The translations under genes were made by a program, and so were the position numbers. A DNA stretch of 64,000 bases from assembly GCF_030555055.1 (NCBI RefSeq), contig NZ_JAMOAO010000001.1, forward strand, positions 4,526,001 to 4,590,000, written 5' to 3'. Numbering within the stretch: the first letter of the stretch is position 1; every line of letters begins with the position of its first letter. Positions 45,534-54,504 of this stretch are shown here, in pieces. Source of the DNA: Nocardiopsis sp. YSL2 (GTDB taxonomy: Bacteria; Actinomycetota; Actinomycetes; Streptosporangiales; Streptosporangiaceae). The notes under the pieces are model-generated. The model saw only the letters and a list, made by a program, of their open reading frames with translations, did no database searches and had not been told where the DNA came from.

Positions 45534-47444
45534 GTGGTGTTCAAGAGTGGGAAGCACAGGTCCGGCCGGGCTCGGGGCCGTCCCGCGCTGCGGGCACACC
45601 TGTTGCGGGGCGCCGCGGCGGTCGTGATGCTGGCGGTGCTGCTGGTCGTCGTGAACAGCACCGTCTCGCGCGACGTCGACGCCCGCTCGCAGATCGAGCG
45701 GCCGCCCGGCGCGGTCCCCAAGGCCTTCTCCACGTTCGTCGACCGGGCGGGGATCTCCTCCGACGGCGCCTCGGCCTCCGCCGACCTCGACGGCTCCGGC
45801 CACAGCCTCTCCGCGCGCACGCTCGCGGACGCGGGCTGGCTCCCCGGCGGCGACGTCGTCCTCCTGGGCACGCCCTTCCGCCTTCCCGCCTACTCCCGGG
45901 GCCGCCCCGACCACCTGCTCTCCGACGGCCAGCCGGTGCTGCTGGAGGACACGCGTGTGCGCTCCGTGGGCTTCCTGGTGACCGGCTCCCGGCTCGGTGG
46001 CGGCGGCGAGGACGTCCTGGGCACCGGCACGGTGGTCTACGCCGACGGCACCGAGCAGGACTACACCCTCAGCGTCCCCCACTGGACCGACGGATCCGCC
46101 GGGGACGCCGTGCTCACCCTCCCCTACGCCAACTCCTCCGGCGCCATCGAGAACGGCTCCGCCGGGCCGGTACGCCTGTACGCACGCACGGTGCCGGTCG
46201 ACCCCGTCAGGGAGGTCGACCACGTGGTCCTGCCCGAGGTGGCGGAGGAGTCGGCGCGCATGCACGTGTTCTCGGTCGGCGGCCGGTCCGCGGGCGAGGA
46301 CTGGACCGGCACCTGGGCGCGTGCCACCTCCGGCTACACGGAGGTCGGCCCGTGGCAGGACCAGACCCTGCGGCTGGCGGTGCGCTCCACCACCGGCGGC
46401 CACCGCGTCCGTATCCGGCTGGACAACACCTTCGCCGACCGCCCCGTCCGCGTGGGCGCCGCCTCGCTGGCCCTGCGCGGCGAGGGCGCGGCCACCCTGG
46501 GGGCGGCGCTCCCGCTCGCCTTCGGCGGCTCGTCCGAGACCGTCATCCCCGCCGGCGGACAGGTCTTCAGCGACCCCGTGGAGATCCTCCTCCCTCCGCA
46601 CACCGACGTCCTGATCAGTCTCCACCTGCCCGACCGCGTGACCGCGGCGCCGGTCCACTACGCCTCCGTGGACACCAACTTCACCACCGCTCCCGGCAGC
46701 GGGGACCTCACCCTCGACGCCGGTGGGGAGCCGTTCACCGGGCGTGTCGACCAGTGGCCGTTCCTGGCCGGGGTCGAGGTCCTGGACGGGCCCGGCGCCG
46801 TGGTCGCGTTCGGGGACTCCATCACCGATGGGACCCGGTCCACCCGCGACGCCCACGCACGGTGGCCCGACGTGCTCAGCCGCCGTCTGGCCGCGCAGCC
46901 GGGACTGCCCAACCTGGGCGTGCTCAACATGGGGGTCGCTGGGAACCACGTGGTCACGGACGGGTACCCGGGTGCGGGGGTGTCCACCTACGCCAACGGC
47001 GTGTCGATGACCCACCGTGCCCAGCGGGACGTGTTCACCCGTGAGGGCGTGGGCACGCTGGTCGTCTTCGCCGGAATCAACGACCTGCGCTGGGGCACCG
47101 ACCCCCGTGACGTGATCGCCGGACTGGAGGGCATCGCGGGCATGGCCGCCGAGCACGGCGTCCGCGTGTTCGTGGCCACGCTCGGCCCGTGCGGTGGTGA
47201 GGCGCGCTGTACGGCCGAGGTAGAGCAGGCCCGCCAGCGGGTGAACGGCTACCTGCGCGGGCAGGCCGACGATCCCACCAGTGTCTTCACCGGAGTCTGG
47301 GACTTCGACGCCGTACTCCGCGATCCGCAGGAGCCCTCGCGGTTGCGGCCGGACTACGACTCCGGCGACCACCTGCACCCCGGTGACGCGGGCCTGCGGG
47401 CCCTGGCGGAGTCGGTGGACCTGCACCAGCTCGTCGGCGTGTGA
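45534..47444 (+). CDS. Exported SGNH/GDSL hydrolase
   Basis: A 636-residue protein with an N-terminal signal anchor (LLRGAAAVVMLAVLLVVVNS). The first ~400 residues are beta-rich with Ser/Gly repeats. The C-terminal SGNH domain has nucleophile S429 in VAFGDSITDG, Gly in NMGVAGNHVV, Asn in FAGINDLRWG, and D612/H615 in SGDHLHPGD. This arrangement matches actinobacterial secreted GDSL lipases/esterases, possibly acting on acylated polysaccharides. The start is GTG 45534 or 45537. It is monocistronic. Confidence 0.85.
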   Translation: MVFKSGKHRSGRARGRPALRAHLLRGAAAVVMLAVLLVVVNSTVSRDVDARSQIERPPGAVPKAFSTFVDRAGISSDGASASADLDGSGHSLSARTLADAGWLPGGDVVLLGTPFRLPAYSRGRPDHLLSDGQPVLLEDTRVRSVGFLVTGSRLGGGGEDVLGTGTVVYADGTEQDYTLSVPHWTDGSAGDAVLTLPYANSSGAIENGSAGPVRLYARTVPVDPVREVDHVVLPEVAEESARMHVFSVGGRSAGEDWTGTWARATSGYTEVGPWQDQTLRLAVRSTTGGHRVRIRLDNTFADRPVRVGAASLALRGEGAATLGAALPLAFGGSSETVIPAGGQVFSDPVEILLPPHTDVLISLHLPDRVTAAPVHYASVDTNFTTAPGSGDLTLDAGGEPFTGRVDQWPFLAGVEVLDGPGAVVAFGDSITDGTRSTRDAHARWPDVLSRRLAAQPGLPNLGVLNMGVAGNHVVTDGYPGAGVSTYANGVSMTHRAQRDVFTREGVGTLVVFAGINDLRWGTDPRDVIAGLEGIAGMAAEHGVRVFVATLGPCGGEARCTAEVEQARQRVNGYLRGQADDPTSVFTGVWDFDAVLRDPQEPSRLRPDYDSGDHLHPGDAGLRALAESVDLHQLVGV

Positions 47445-47522
47445 GACCGGTGCCGGGGCGGGCACCGCGGCCGGGTACCCGCCCCGGCGGTACCGGTGGA
47501 AGGGTCCGCGCGGGCCGACGGT

Positions 47523-48143
47523 TCAGCGCGGGCTCTTCAGGTGGTGGTGTATCACCAGGTCGACGTAGACGGTCGCCAGGTCGGGCAGGCTCAGACCGCC
47601 GTCGGGCTCGTACCAGTGCAGGACCGAGTCGAGCGTCTCCAGGACGTCGTCGGCCGTTCGGCCGGCGTCGCGGACCTGGAAGGCACCGGAGGCCACGCCG
47701 CCGACGATGATCTCCCGGACGTGCTCGCGGTAGGTGCGCGTCAGCGCCGTGATGTCCCGGTGCCGGGGCGGGTCGATGGCCCGCAGGACCGGCAGGATCT
47801 CCTCACGCAGCGCGGTGGCCGACCGGTGCTCCCAGCCCGTCTGGACATGCCGTCTGACCAGGAACGACATGCGATCGGTGGGGCAGGCTCGGACGTCGTC
47901 CTCGGCCAGTTGGCCGTTGACGCGTTCCCGTGTGGAACGCAGCACGACGGCGAACGCCAGGTCGAACCGCGTGGGGAAGGCACGCCGGAGGGAGGCGGTG
48001 TCGATGCCGGTGTCGGCGGCGATCCGATGGGTCAGGGCGGACATGGGCATGCCGCGCGAGCCGTGCTCGGCGAACAGGCGCGCTGCGCAGTCCAGGACGG
48101 GAGCCGTCGTGCGCAGCACGTGAGGGGAGATATCGGCCGTCAT
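47523..48143 (-). CDS. TetR-family transcriptional regulator
   Basis: A 206-residue regulator. The N-terminal helix-turn-helix reads AARLFAEHGSRGMPMSALTHRIA and GIDTASLRRAFPTRFDLAFAV; the C-terminal ligand domain is helical. The start at ATG 48143 is uncertain; in-frame starts at 48176 and 48206 exist without good ribosome-binding sites. A perfect 17-bp inverted repeat (48199-48215) upstream is the likely autoregulatory operator. The target pathway is not evident from neighbours. Confidence 0.8.
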   Translation of the reverse strand: MTADISPHVLRTTAPVLDCAARLFAEHGSRGMPMSALTHRIAADTGIDTASLRRAFPTRFDLAFAVVLRSTRERVNGQLAEDDVRACPTDRMSFLVRRHVQTGWEHRSATALREEILPVLRAIDPPRHRDITALTRTYREHVREIIVGGVASGAFQVRDAGRTADDVLETLDSVLHWYEPDGGLSLPDLATVYVDLVIHHHLKSPR

Positions 48144-48198
48144 ATGAAGGTGTCTCGTCGCTCGTGGTACCGCCATGAAGGGGAGGGCGGCGCAAGGT

Positions 48199-48215
48199 CG
48201 ATTCACGGAGAATCG
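48199..48215. promoter_or_regulatory. Inverted repeat, probable operator of the TetR gene
   Basis: CGATTC-ACGGA-GAATCG, perfect 6-5-6 arms, 56-72 bp upstream of the chosen tetR start. The type and position fit TetR autoregulation. Confidence 0.5.
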
Positions 48216-48346
48216 TTTTCGAGCTTAACCCTGAGCGGCCGACGAAACGCGTAGAACAACAGAACTCGTTGAAGAATGTGGCGGTTGTGTGATGCATGAT
48301 GCCGGAGTGTCCCGCGTGCCCGACTACGTGCGGTTTCTCGGTCCTA

Positions 48347-49069
48347 TCATGGCACTCCCGCGGTCGCCGCGTCGCCCAGTTCACGTCCCGATGTCAGCGA
48401 CACGAGGTCGTCCACGCGCTCGGTGGCCAGAGCGTCGACACCCATTCCGATCAGGCGGGCCATCTCGGGGAACTCGTTCACGGTCCAGGCCGTGACGCGA
48501 TATCCGAGACGGTGCATTTCGGTAATGAGCTCCCGCGTGAGCAAAGTGAAGTGAGTTCCGAGGAAGGCGGGGCGCAGGGTGCGGGTCAGCTCCTCGGGCG
48601 GCATGCCGGGCTGGTCCCAGGCGAGCAGTAGTGGGGCCACCGAAGAGCGCTCGCGCAGCGCGGCGAGCGTCTCGGTCGACCCGGTGAACAACACCCGGTC
48701 GGCCAGCCCGCGCTCCCGCAGCAGTGCGTCCGCGGCGAGCGCGGCCTCCGAGGAGCCGGCGTCGAGCAGCAGGGGCGGGGCGTCCCCGCCCCGGTGCTCG
48801 GCCAGGACCTCCATCAGGGTCGGCACGCGCCGATCGACGTCGTCCCTGGCGGCGGCGAGTTCGGCCAGAGTCAGGTCCGCCACGCGGCGCGGCTGCGAAC
48901 CCGGCGGGGCCACCACCCGCTCGTCCGCCAGGACGGGGTAGCCGTCGGTGGTCAGGTGGACGTCCACCTTGACCAGGTCGGCCCCGGCGCGCAAGGCTGA
49001 GCGCAGGGCCGGAAGCGTGTTTCCCGGATGATGTGCGGTGTCGCCGCGCAACGCGATGGACAACGTCAT
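48347..49069 (-). CDS. Glycerophosphodiester phosphodiesterase-like protein with degenerate active site
   Basis: A 240-residue GDPD barrel, recognisable from ALRGDTAHHPGNTLPAL, GADLVKVDVHLTTDGYPVL and VTAWTVNEFPEMARLIGMGVDALATERVD. Canonical catalytic residues are replaced: His of HRG by Leu7, Glu of ENT by Gly16, the metal Glu before xDVH by Lys34 and the acid/base His of the HD pair by Ala48. It is therefore probably not a normal phosphodiesterase; a binding or regulatory role is possible. It is divergent from the DeoR gene. Confidence 0.78.
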   Translation of the reverse strand: MTLSIALRGDTAHHPGNTLPALRSALRAGADLVKVDVHLTTDGYPVLADERVVAPPGSQPRRVADLTLAELAAARDDVDRRVPTLMEVLAEHRGGDAPPLLLDAGSSEAALAADALLRERGLADRVLFTGSTETLAALRERSSVAPLLLAWDQPGMPPEELTRTLRPAFLGTHFTLLTRELITEMHRLGYRVTAWTVNEFPEMARLIGMGVDALATERVDDLVSLTSGRELGDAATAGVP

Positions 49070-49261
49070 GGTGCCAGGGTGACAAAAACGGGCGCCCCAC
49101 GTGGTGCAAACTGGAAAAACAGCCCTCAAGGTGAAGACGAGAGGCGCCTGTGGGGCGGTAGTGGTCTCCGTGGTGCGTGTGGCGTGAGGGGGCCATGTCG
49201 CGAGTGCGAGAGGACTCACGTCGCGAGATCGACCTCTCAGGTGCGCCGTGCTGGGAAACTT

Positions 49262-49281
49262 TGTTACATGACGTCGTGACA
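49262..49281. promoter_or_regulatory. Inverted repeat in the gdpd-deoR intergenic region
   Basis: TGTTAC-8-GTGACA with a palindromic centre (GACGTC), 42-61 bp upstream of the DeoR-type start. It is a candidate operator for autoregulation or for divergent control of the GDPD-like gene. By-eye evidence only. Confidence 0.35.
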
Positions 49282-49322
49282 GCACGGTGTCCCGAGCCCG
49301 GCCCCCGAACGTGAGGCGAACG

Positions 49323-50093
49323 ATGATCCCGGACCAGCGACGAGAGCACATCCTCAAGCTCCTCCAGGAGCGCCACGTGCTGAGCATCAACGAGCTCACG
49401 TCGATGCTGTCCGTGTCCCACATGACGGTCCGGCGCGACATCCAGGCGCTGGAGAACGATGGCAAGGTCCTGTCGGTCACGGGTGGGGTGCGGCTGGCGG
49501 CGCGGCTCAAGAGCGAGCCGTCCTACCTCGCCAAGGCCCAGCTGGAGGTCCCCGCCAAGCGGGCGATCGCCAGGGCGGCGGCGGAGCTGGTGCGCGAGAA
49601 CTTCACCATCTACCTGGACGCCGGTACGACCACGCTGCAGATGGTCCCGCTGCTCACCGACAAGGTCGGGCTGACCGTCATCACCAGCGACTTCAACGTG
49701 GTGGGCCACCTGATGGAGTACCCGGGGATCGAGCTGATCCACACCGGGGGCGTGGTGTCGCACTCCGACCACTCGTCGGTGGGACGCTTCACCGCCGACT
49801 TCCTGCGGCAGGTCAACGTGGACCTGGCCTTCATCGCGAGCAGTTCGTGGGACTCCGAGCGCGGTTCGACCACCCCGTCCGAGGCCAAGGTCGTCGCCAA
49901 GCAGGCGCTGCTGCGGATCGCCTCCAAGAGCGTCCTGACCGTCGACAGCACCAAGTACGGCAAGTTCGGTACGTTCCGGGTCGCCAGCCTGGAGGAGTTC
50001 GACCTCATCATCACCGACGACCGGCTTCCGCGTACCGCTGTGGAGGAACTGGCCGAGCGCGACATCCGTCTGAAGACCGTCGCCGCGGAGTAG
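49323..50093 (+). CDS. DeoR-family transcriptional regulator
   Basis: A 256-residue regulator. The N-terminal winged helix is RREHILKLLQERHVLSINEL and VSHMTVRRDIQALENDGKV. The C-terminal DeoR sensor has YLDAGTTTLQMVPLL, VITSDFNVVGHL and VDSTKYGKFGTFRVASL, the sugar-phosphate-binding pattern. The ATG at 49323 follows GAGGCG. DeoR proteins usually sense a phosphorylated sugar. No metabolic gene is co-directional here, so targets may be the divergent GDPD-like gene or elsewhere. Confidence 0.9.
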   Translation: MIPDQRREHILKLLQERHVLSINELTSMLSVSHMTVRRDIQALENDGKVLSVTGGVRLAARLKSEPSYLAKAQLEVPAKRAIARAAAELVRENFTIYLDAGTTTLQMVPLLTDKVGLTVITSDFNVVGHLMEYPGIELIHTGGVVSHSDHSSVGRFTADFLRQVNVDLAFIASSSWDSERGSTTPSEAKVVAKQALLRIASKSVLTVDSTKYGKFGTFRVASLEEFDLIITDDRLPRTAVEELAERDIRLKTVAAE

Positions 50094-50114
50094 GGGCGCG
50101 TCGACGCGCGGCGG

Positions 50115-50528
50115 TCAGTCCTCGCGGCCGTCGACCTCGGCGGGCGCGTAGAGGGCCAGCTCGGTGCCGTCGGGGTCGTAGAACAGGATCTTGGAGCCGC
50201 GGTCGCCGTGCATCACGGGGGAGTGCTCCACGTCCAGGTCGCCGAAGCGCTCCTCCCACGCCTCCAACTCGCCCAGGTTCCGTACGCCCAGCGTGAGTCG
50301 GTCCAGGCCGCAGTGGCGCCGGTCGAACCTGTTCTTGAAGTGGTCGCGGTGCTGGATGAGGGCGATCAGCAGCCCCGAGGAGGGGTGCTGGCACTCGGTG
50401 CGGAGCGTGCCGCCCTCGTCACGCTTGTTCTGTACCTTGAATCCGAGGACCGTCTTGTAGAAGCGGACGCTTTCGTCGCGGTCGCGGACCGACAGGGTGA
50501 CGCGCGCGAGCCCGGTGAGCTGGGGCAC
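50115..50528 (-). CDS. VOC/glyoxalase-fold protein
   Basis: A 137-residue vicinal-oxygen-chelate domain protein with paired beta-alpha-beta-beta-beta modules: ARVTLSVRDRDESVRFYKTV, CGLDRLTLGVRNLGELEAW and ILFYDPDGTELALYAP. The GTG at 50528 has AGAGG six bases upstream; an ATG at 50567 is possible. Metal ligands are not complete by eye, so it may be a dioxygenase, isomerase or resistance-type binding protein. It converges with the DeoR gene, leaving about 20 bases. Confidence 0.78.
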   Translation of the reverse strand: MPQLTGLARVTLSVRDRDESVRFYKTVLGFKVQNKRDEGGTLRTECQHPSSGLLIALIQHRDHFKNRFDRRHCGLDRLTLGVRNLGELEAWEERFGDLDVEHSPVMHGDRGSKILFYDPDGTELALYAPAEVDGRED

Positions 50529-50680
50529 GGATACCTCTCTTCGGCGGCGGGAGTTCTTCGGGTTCATGGTGGTCAGTAGGTCGAGCACGATCCTTGAGCC
50601 TAGGGCCCGTGGACGAGTCCTGGGCTGCTCTTTAACGCGTGCTTAACGCCCGATGTTCCCGGTCTCACCCCGAGGCCGTG

Positions 50681-51952
50681 TCAGCGCCCGGAAATGTCCG
50701 GTTCGGGAGTGCCGGTCCGGACACCGGAACCGGTCCGCGCGGGCTCCGCGCGCTCGTACCAGCGGGCCCTGAGCGCGAGCACCGTCACCGTCAGCGAGAC
50801 GAGTCCGCCGACCGTGGCCAGCGCGAACGCCCCCTGGTGCCCGAATCCGTCGGCGAGCGCTCCCGCCACCATCGATCCCAGCGACTGCCCGAGGATGAGG
50901 CTGCTCAGGACGACCGCCATCGACTGCGACAGGCGGCTCGGCGGCGCGGCGCGCTCGATGAGTCCGAACAGGCTCACGATGTGCGGTCCGATCGCCGCCC
51001 CCAGGACGAAGATCGCCACCGCCAGTCCCACCGCGCCCAGCGGCAGGTACAGCGGGAGGGTGAACAGGAACAGCGCGCCCGCCGCGATCCTCGTGCGCGC
51101 CGTGAGCGTGAACCCCGCCGGGAGGGAGGCCATCATCAGCCCGGCGGTCGCGCTGCTGACTCCCATGACCGCGTACATCAGCCCCGACAGGTCCGCGTGC
51201 CCGGAGGCGGCGGCGAACGCGGTCACGCCCGTGGACATTCCGCCGAAGAACAGTCCCTGGCAGAACATCGGCACGGTGAGCAGGAGCAGCGCGGGCGTGG
51301 TGATCCGGCCGCCTCCGCCCCGGACCGGGGCCGCACCGGGCGGTGCGGTGGGGTGCAGGGCGAAGTGCGCGCCGAACACCCCGATGAGGGCCCCGGCGCC
51401 CAGCACGCTCGCCGCAGGTGAGACGGCCACCGTGAGCAGGCCGACCAGAGCGGGGCCCAGCACGAACGCGGCCTCGTCCAGGACGCCCTCGACGGCCATC
51501 GCGGCGCCGACCGAGCGCTCCCGCTCCGCACCGCGCCAGGGGCCGCGCTTGATCAGCATCACCCAGCGCGTGCGGGCCATCGGGCCGATCTGTGGCATGC
51601 ACGCACCGCCGACGGCGGCCAGGACGGCCAGGCCCGGCAGGGGTGTCCCGGCCGCCACGGCCGCGACCAGCGCGCCGATCAGGGCCGCGTCCACGACCGA
51701 CATCACCAGGACGGGCCGGCGCTGACCGTGGCGGTCGGCGAAGCGCGCGATGACCGGCCCGCCCGCGGCGCCGCCGAGCGCGAAGGCGCCCGCCACGATC
51801 CCGGCGCTGCCGACGCTGCCGGTGGAGGAGGTGACCAGGGTCAGCAGCCCGATCAGTGCCATGGAGATCGGCAGCCGGGCCAGGAAGGAGGCCAGGAGCA
51901 GCGGCCAGCCGGCGACCTCGTGCATGCGTCGCAGGGTCTGCAGTGGTGACAT
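50681..51952 (-). CDS. MFS transporter (efflux-type)
   Basis: A 423-residue major-facilitator protein with twelve hydrophobic segments in two halves. The loop 2-3 motif is ARFADRHGQRRPVLVMS and the partner motif in the second half is GLFFGGMSTGVTAFAA. It resembles sugar/antibiotic exporters of actinomycetes. The ATG at 51952 is preceded by GAGGGCGG; the open frame beyond it is not supported. Its substrate is unknown. It is divergent from the two-component genes at 52166. Confidence 0.82.
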   Translation of the reverse strand: MSPLQTLRRMHEVAGWPLLLASFLARLPISMALIGLLTLVTSSTGSVGSAGIVAGAFALGGAAGGPVIARFADRHGQRRPVLVMSVVDAALIGALVAAVAAGTPLPGLAVLAAVGGACMPQIGPMARTRWVMLIKRGPWRGAERERSVGAAMAVEGVLDEAAFVLGPALVGLLTVAVSPAASVLGAGALIGVFGAHFALHPTAPPGAAPVRGGGGRITTPALLLLTVPMFCQGLFFGGMSTGVTAFAAASGHADLSGLMYAVMGVSSATAGLMMASLPAGFTLTARTRIAAGALFLFTLPLYLPLGAVGLAVAIFVLGAAIGPHIVSLFGLIERAAPPSRLSQSMAVVLSSLILGQSLGSMVAGALADGFGHQGAFALATVGGLVSLTVTVLALRARWYERAEPARTGSGVRTGTPEPDISGR

Positions 51953-52165
51953 CCGCCCTCGTCCCGATCGGGTACCGCGCCCTCTGGATTCCAGCACGGC
52001 GGTCGGGCGCGGGGCATCGTCAGAGGGACCAAAATTCATCCCATGATATGGGCACTTCGTGCCCTCGGCTCCGGTCGCCGCCGGTCCGTCCACACGACCA
52101 TCCGGGGTCCGACCTCCTGACTTTCGACAGTGCAGGGGCCGCGTACCGGTCTGTAGATTCGCCCC

Positions 52166-53779
52166 ATGGACTTCTCCGAGCCGTTCCGCGCCGTCCGACG
52201 GGCGCTGCGCCCCCTGGGCGGCCGGCCGACCCGGAGCGCGCTCGCGCGGGACGCCCTCCTGGTCCTGGCCGGGGTCCTCGGCCTCGTCGGCGAGACCTAC
52301 GCCGCCCTGGTCTGGAGGGTGCCGACCGCCCCCGACCCGGCCTGGGTCACCGTGTCCCTGTTCGCCGCCTGCCTCCTCGCCGTCGTGCTCACGCGCACGC
52401 ACCCGCTGCTCGCGGTCGTCGTCGCCCTGCCGGGGTCGGCGGAGTCGATCACCCTGTCCCTGCTGCTGGTCTACGCCTCCTACCAGCTGGGGCGCCGGGC
52501 GCCCCGGGTGCTACCCGCGCTCGTCGCCTTCGGCCTCGGCCTGGTCCTGTGGCTGGCGCTCATCCTGGTCCTGTGGGCGGACGACCTCTTCGTGTGGGTG
52601 GCCACCGTCGTCACCCTGGTCGTCAACCTCTCCCTGCCCTGGCTGATCGGGGTGTACCGGCGCCAGCACCAGGAGCTCGCCGAGTCGGGCTGGGCGCACG
52701 CCCGTCACCTCCAGCAGGAGCAGAGGCTGGTGGCCGACCAGGCCAGACTGCGCGAGCGCTCGCGCATCGCCCAGGACATGCACGACTCGCTCGGCCACGA
52801 GCTCAGCCTCATCGCCCTGCGCGCCGGCGGTCTGGAGGTGGCCGCGGACCTGGACGACCGGCACCGGCGAGCGGCCGCCGAACTGCGCGCGACCGCCGTC
52901 AGCGCCACGGAGCGCCTGCGCGAGATCATCGGTGTGCTGCGCGACGACGCCGAGCCCGTCCCCCTCGTGCCCGCCGACGAGGGCGTCCCCCACCTGGTCG
53001 AGCGCGCCCGCGACTCGGGCATGCGCGTCATGCTGGTGCGCGACGGCCCGGTCGGGGACCTGCCGCCGATGGTGGACCGGGCGGTGCACCGGGTGGTCCA
53101 GGAGTCGCTCACCAACGCCGCCAAGTACGCCCCGGACGCGGAGGTGACCGTGTGGCTCACCTCCGCCGGGGACGGTCGGCTGGAGGTGGGCGTGACCAAC
53201 GCCGAGTCCCGCGGCGCGCTGCCGGCGGGCACGCAGGGCGGGCGGCGGGGCCTGATCGGGTTGCGCGAGCGCGTGCGGCTGGCGGGCGGAGCCTTCGCGT
53301 CGGGTGCCAAGGAGGGCGGCTGGGAGGTGCGCGCGACCCTGCCGCTCGCCGGTGCGGCGGCACCCGGTCCGGGCGGGGCCGAGGACGAGGCCACCGAACT
53401 CGACCAGTTGCACAGGGTCGCCAGTCGCCGGGCGCGCGGCTGGACACTCGCTCTCGTCGCCCTGCCGGTGGCGGCCTCGGTCGTGCTGCTCGTCCTCGCG
53501 GCACTGGGCTTCGTGGAGATCGTGCGCGATTCGACCCTGGAACCGGAGGTGTTCGACTCCCTCACCGTCGGGGACGCGCGGTCCGACGTGGAGGAGGTGC
53601 TCCCGCCCGACACCGTGGAACCGGATGCCTTCGCGCCCGCGGAGAGCACCGGGGCCGAGGGCGCGACGTGCCGGCACTACCGCGGCGGCGCCGACCTGTT
53701 CGATCTCGACCACGTGATCTACGAACTGTGCTTCACGGAGGGGCGGCTGTCGAGCAAGGGAGAGGCGTCGGTACGGTGA
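52166..53779 (+). CDS. NarL-type sensor histidine kinase with extra C-terminal membrane module
   Basis: A 537-residue kinase. The N-terminal half has about five hydrophobic segments. HisKA_3 phospho-acceptor His is H206 in AQDMHDSLGHELSLIALRAG. The HATPase has N box ESLTNAAKYAPDA and G box RRGLIGLRERV. After the kinase core comes an unusual tail: a linker, a transmembrane helix (TLALVALPVAASVVLLVLAA) and ~75 residues starting SLTVGDARSDVEEVL with two Cys, resembling BamE/SmpA-type folds. The tail should be outside the cell. It is followed 55 bp later by its response regulator. Confidence 0.9.
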   Translation: MDFSEPFRAVRRALRPLGGRPTRSALARDALLVLAGVLGLVGETYAALVWRVPTAPDPAWVTVSLFAACLLAVVLTRTHPLLAVVVALPGSAESITLSLLLVYASYQLGRRAPRVLPALVAFGLGLVLWLALILVLWADDLFVWVATVVTLVVNLSLPWLIGVYRRQHQELAESGWAHARHLQQEQRLVADQARLRERSRIAQDMHDSLGHELSLIALRAGGLEVAADLDDRHRRAAAELRATAVSATERLREIIGVLRDDAEPVPLVPADEGVPHLVERARDSGMRVMLVRDGPVGDLPPMVDRAVHRVVQESLTNAAKYAPDAEVTVWLTSAGDGRLEVGVTNAESRGALPAGTQGGRRGLIGLRERVRLAGGAFASGAKEGGWEVRATLPLAGAAAPGPGGAEDEATELDQLHRVASRRARGWTLALVALPVAASVVLLVLAALGFVEIVRDSTLEPEVFDSLTVGDARSDVEEVLPPDTVEPDAFAPAESTGAEGATCRHYRGGADLFDLDHVIYELCFTEGRLSSKGEASVR

Positions 53780-53834
53780 CGGCGCACGGGTGGCCCGGCG
53801 GCGCCCGGGACCGGGATCCAGGAAGGACACGGCA

Positions 53835-54491
53835 TTGATCAGAGTGCTGATCGCCGACGACGAGGCGATGATCAGAGCCGGTGTGCGGGCGATCCTGGAC
53901 AGCGACGCCGGCATCGAGGTGGTCGCCGAGGCCGCGGACGGCCGCGAGGCGGTGGACCTGGTGCTGTCCCACCGCCCCGACGTCGCGCTGATGGACATCC
54001 GGATGCCGAGGATGGACGGGCTCGCCGCCGCCGCCGAGATCCACCGTGCGGCGTCCGGCACCGCCGTGGTCATGCTGACCACGTTCGGTGAGGACGAGTA
54101 CGTCTCACAGGCGCTGGGCGACGGCGCGAGCGGCTTCCTCCTCAAGGCGGGCGACCCGCGCGAGCTGATCACCGGTGTGCACGCGGTCGCCGACGGAGGC
54201 GCCTTCCTGTCGCCGAAGGTCGCGCGGCAGGTGATCGACCAGTTCGGCGGAGGGCGCGCGGCGCGGCGGTCGGCCGCCGCGGCCAGGGTCGCCGAACTCA
54301 CCGAACGCGAGCGGGACGTGCTCGCCCTCATCGGCGCCGGGCTGTCCAACGCCGACATCGCCGCGCGCCTGTTCCTCGTCGAGGGAACGGTGAAGAGCTA
54401 CGTGAGTACGATCCTCAGCCGGCTGGGGATGCGCAACCGGGTGCAGGCGGCCATCCTGGCCTATGAGGCCGGACTGGCCACGCACACGTGA
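53835..54491 (+). CDS. NarL/FixJ response regulator
   Basis: A 218-residue regulator paired with the kinase upstream. The receiver starts IRVLIADDEAM with phospho-acceptor D54 in VALMDIRMPRMDG and switch residues in MLTTFGEDEYV and FLLKAGDPRE. The LuxR-type HTH is ELTERERDVLALIGAGLSNA and GTVKSYVSTILSRLGMRNR. The TTG at 53835 was chosen because AGGAAGG lies eight bases upstream. Targets are unknown. Confidence 0.93.
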   Translation: MIRVLIADDEAMIRAGVRAILDSDAGIEVVAEAADGREAVDLVLSHRPDVALMDIRMPRMDGLAAAAEIHRAASGTAVVMLTTFGEDEYVSQALGDGASGFLLKAGDPRELITGVHAVADGGAFLSPKVARQVIDQFGGGRAARRSAAAARVAELTERERDVLALIGAGLSNADIAARLFLVEGTVKSYVSTILSRLGMRNRVQAAILAYEAGLATHT

Positions 54492-54504
54492 GGGGAGCAG
54501 CGGA

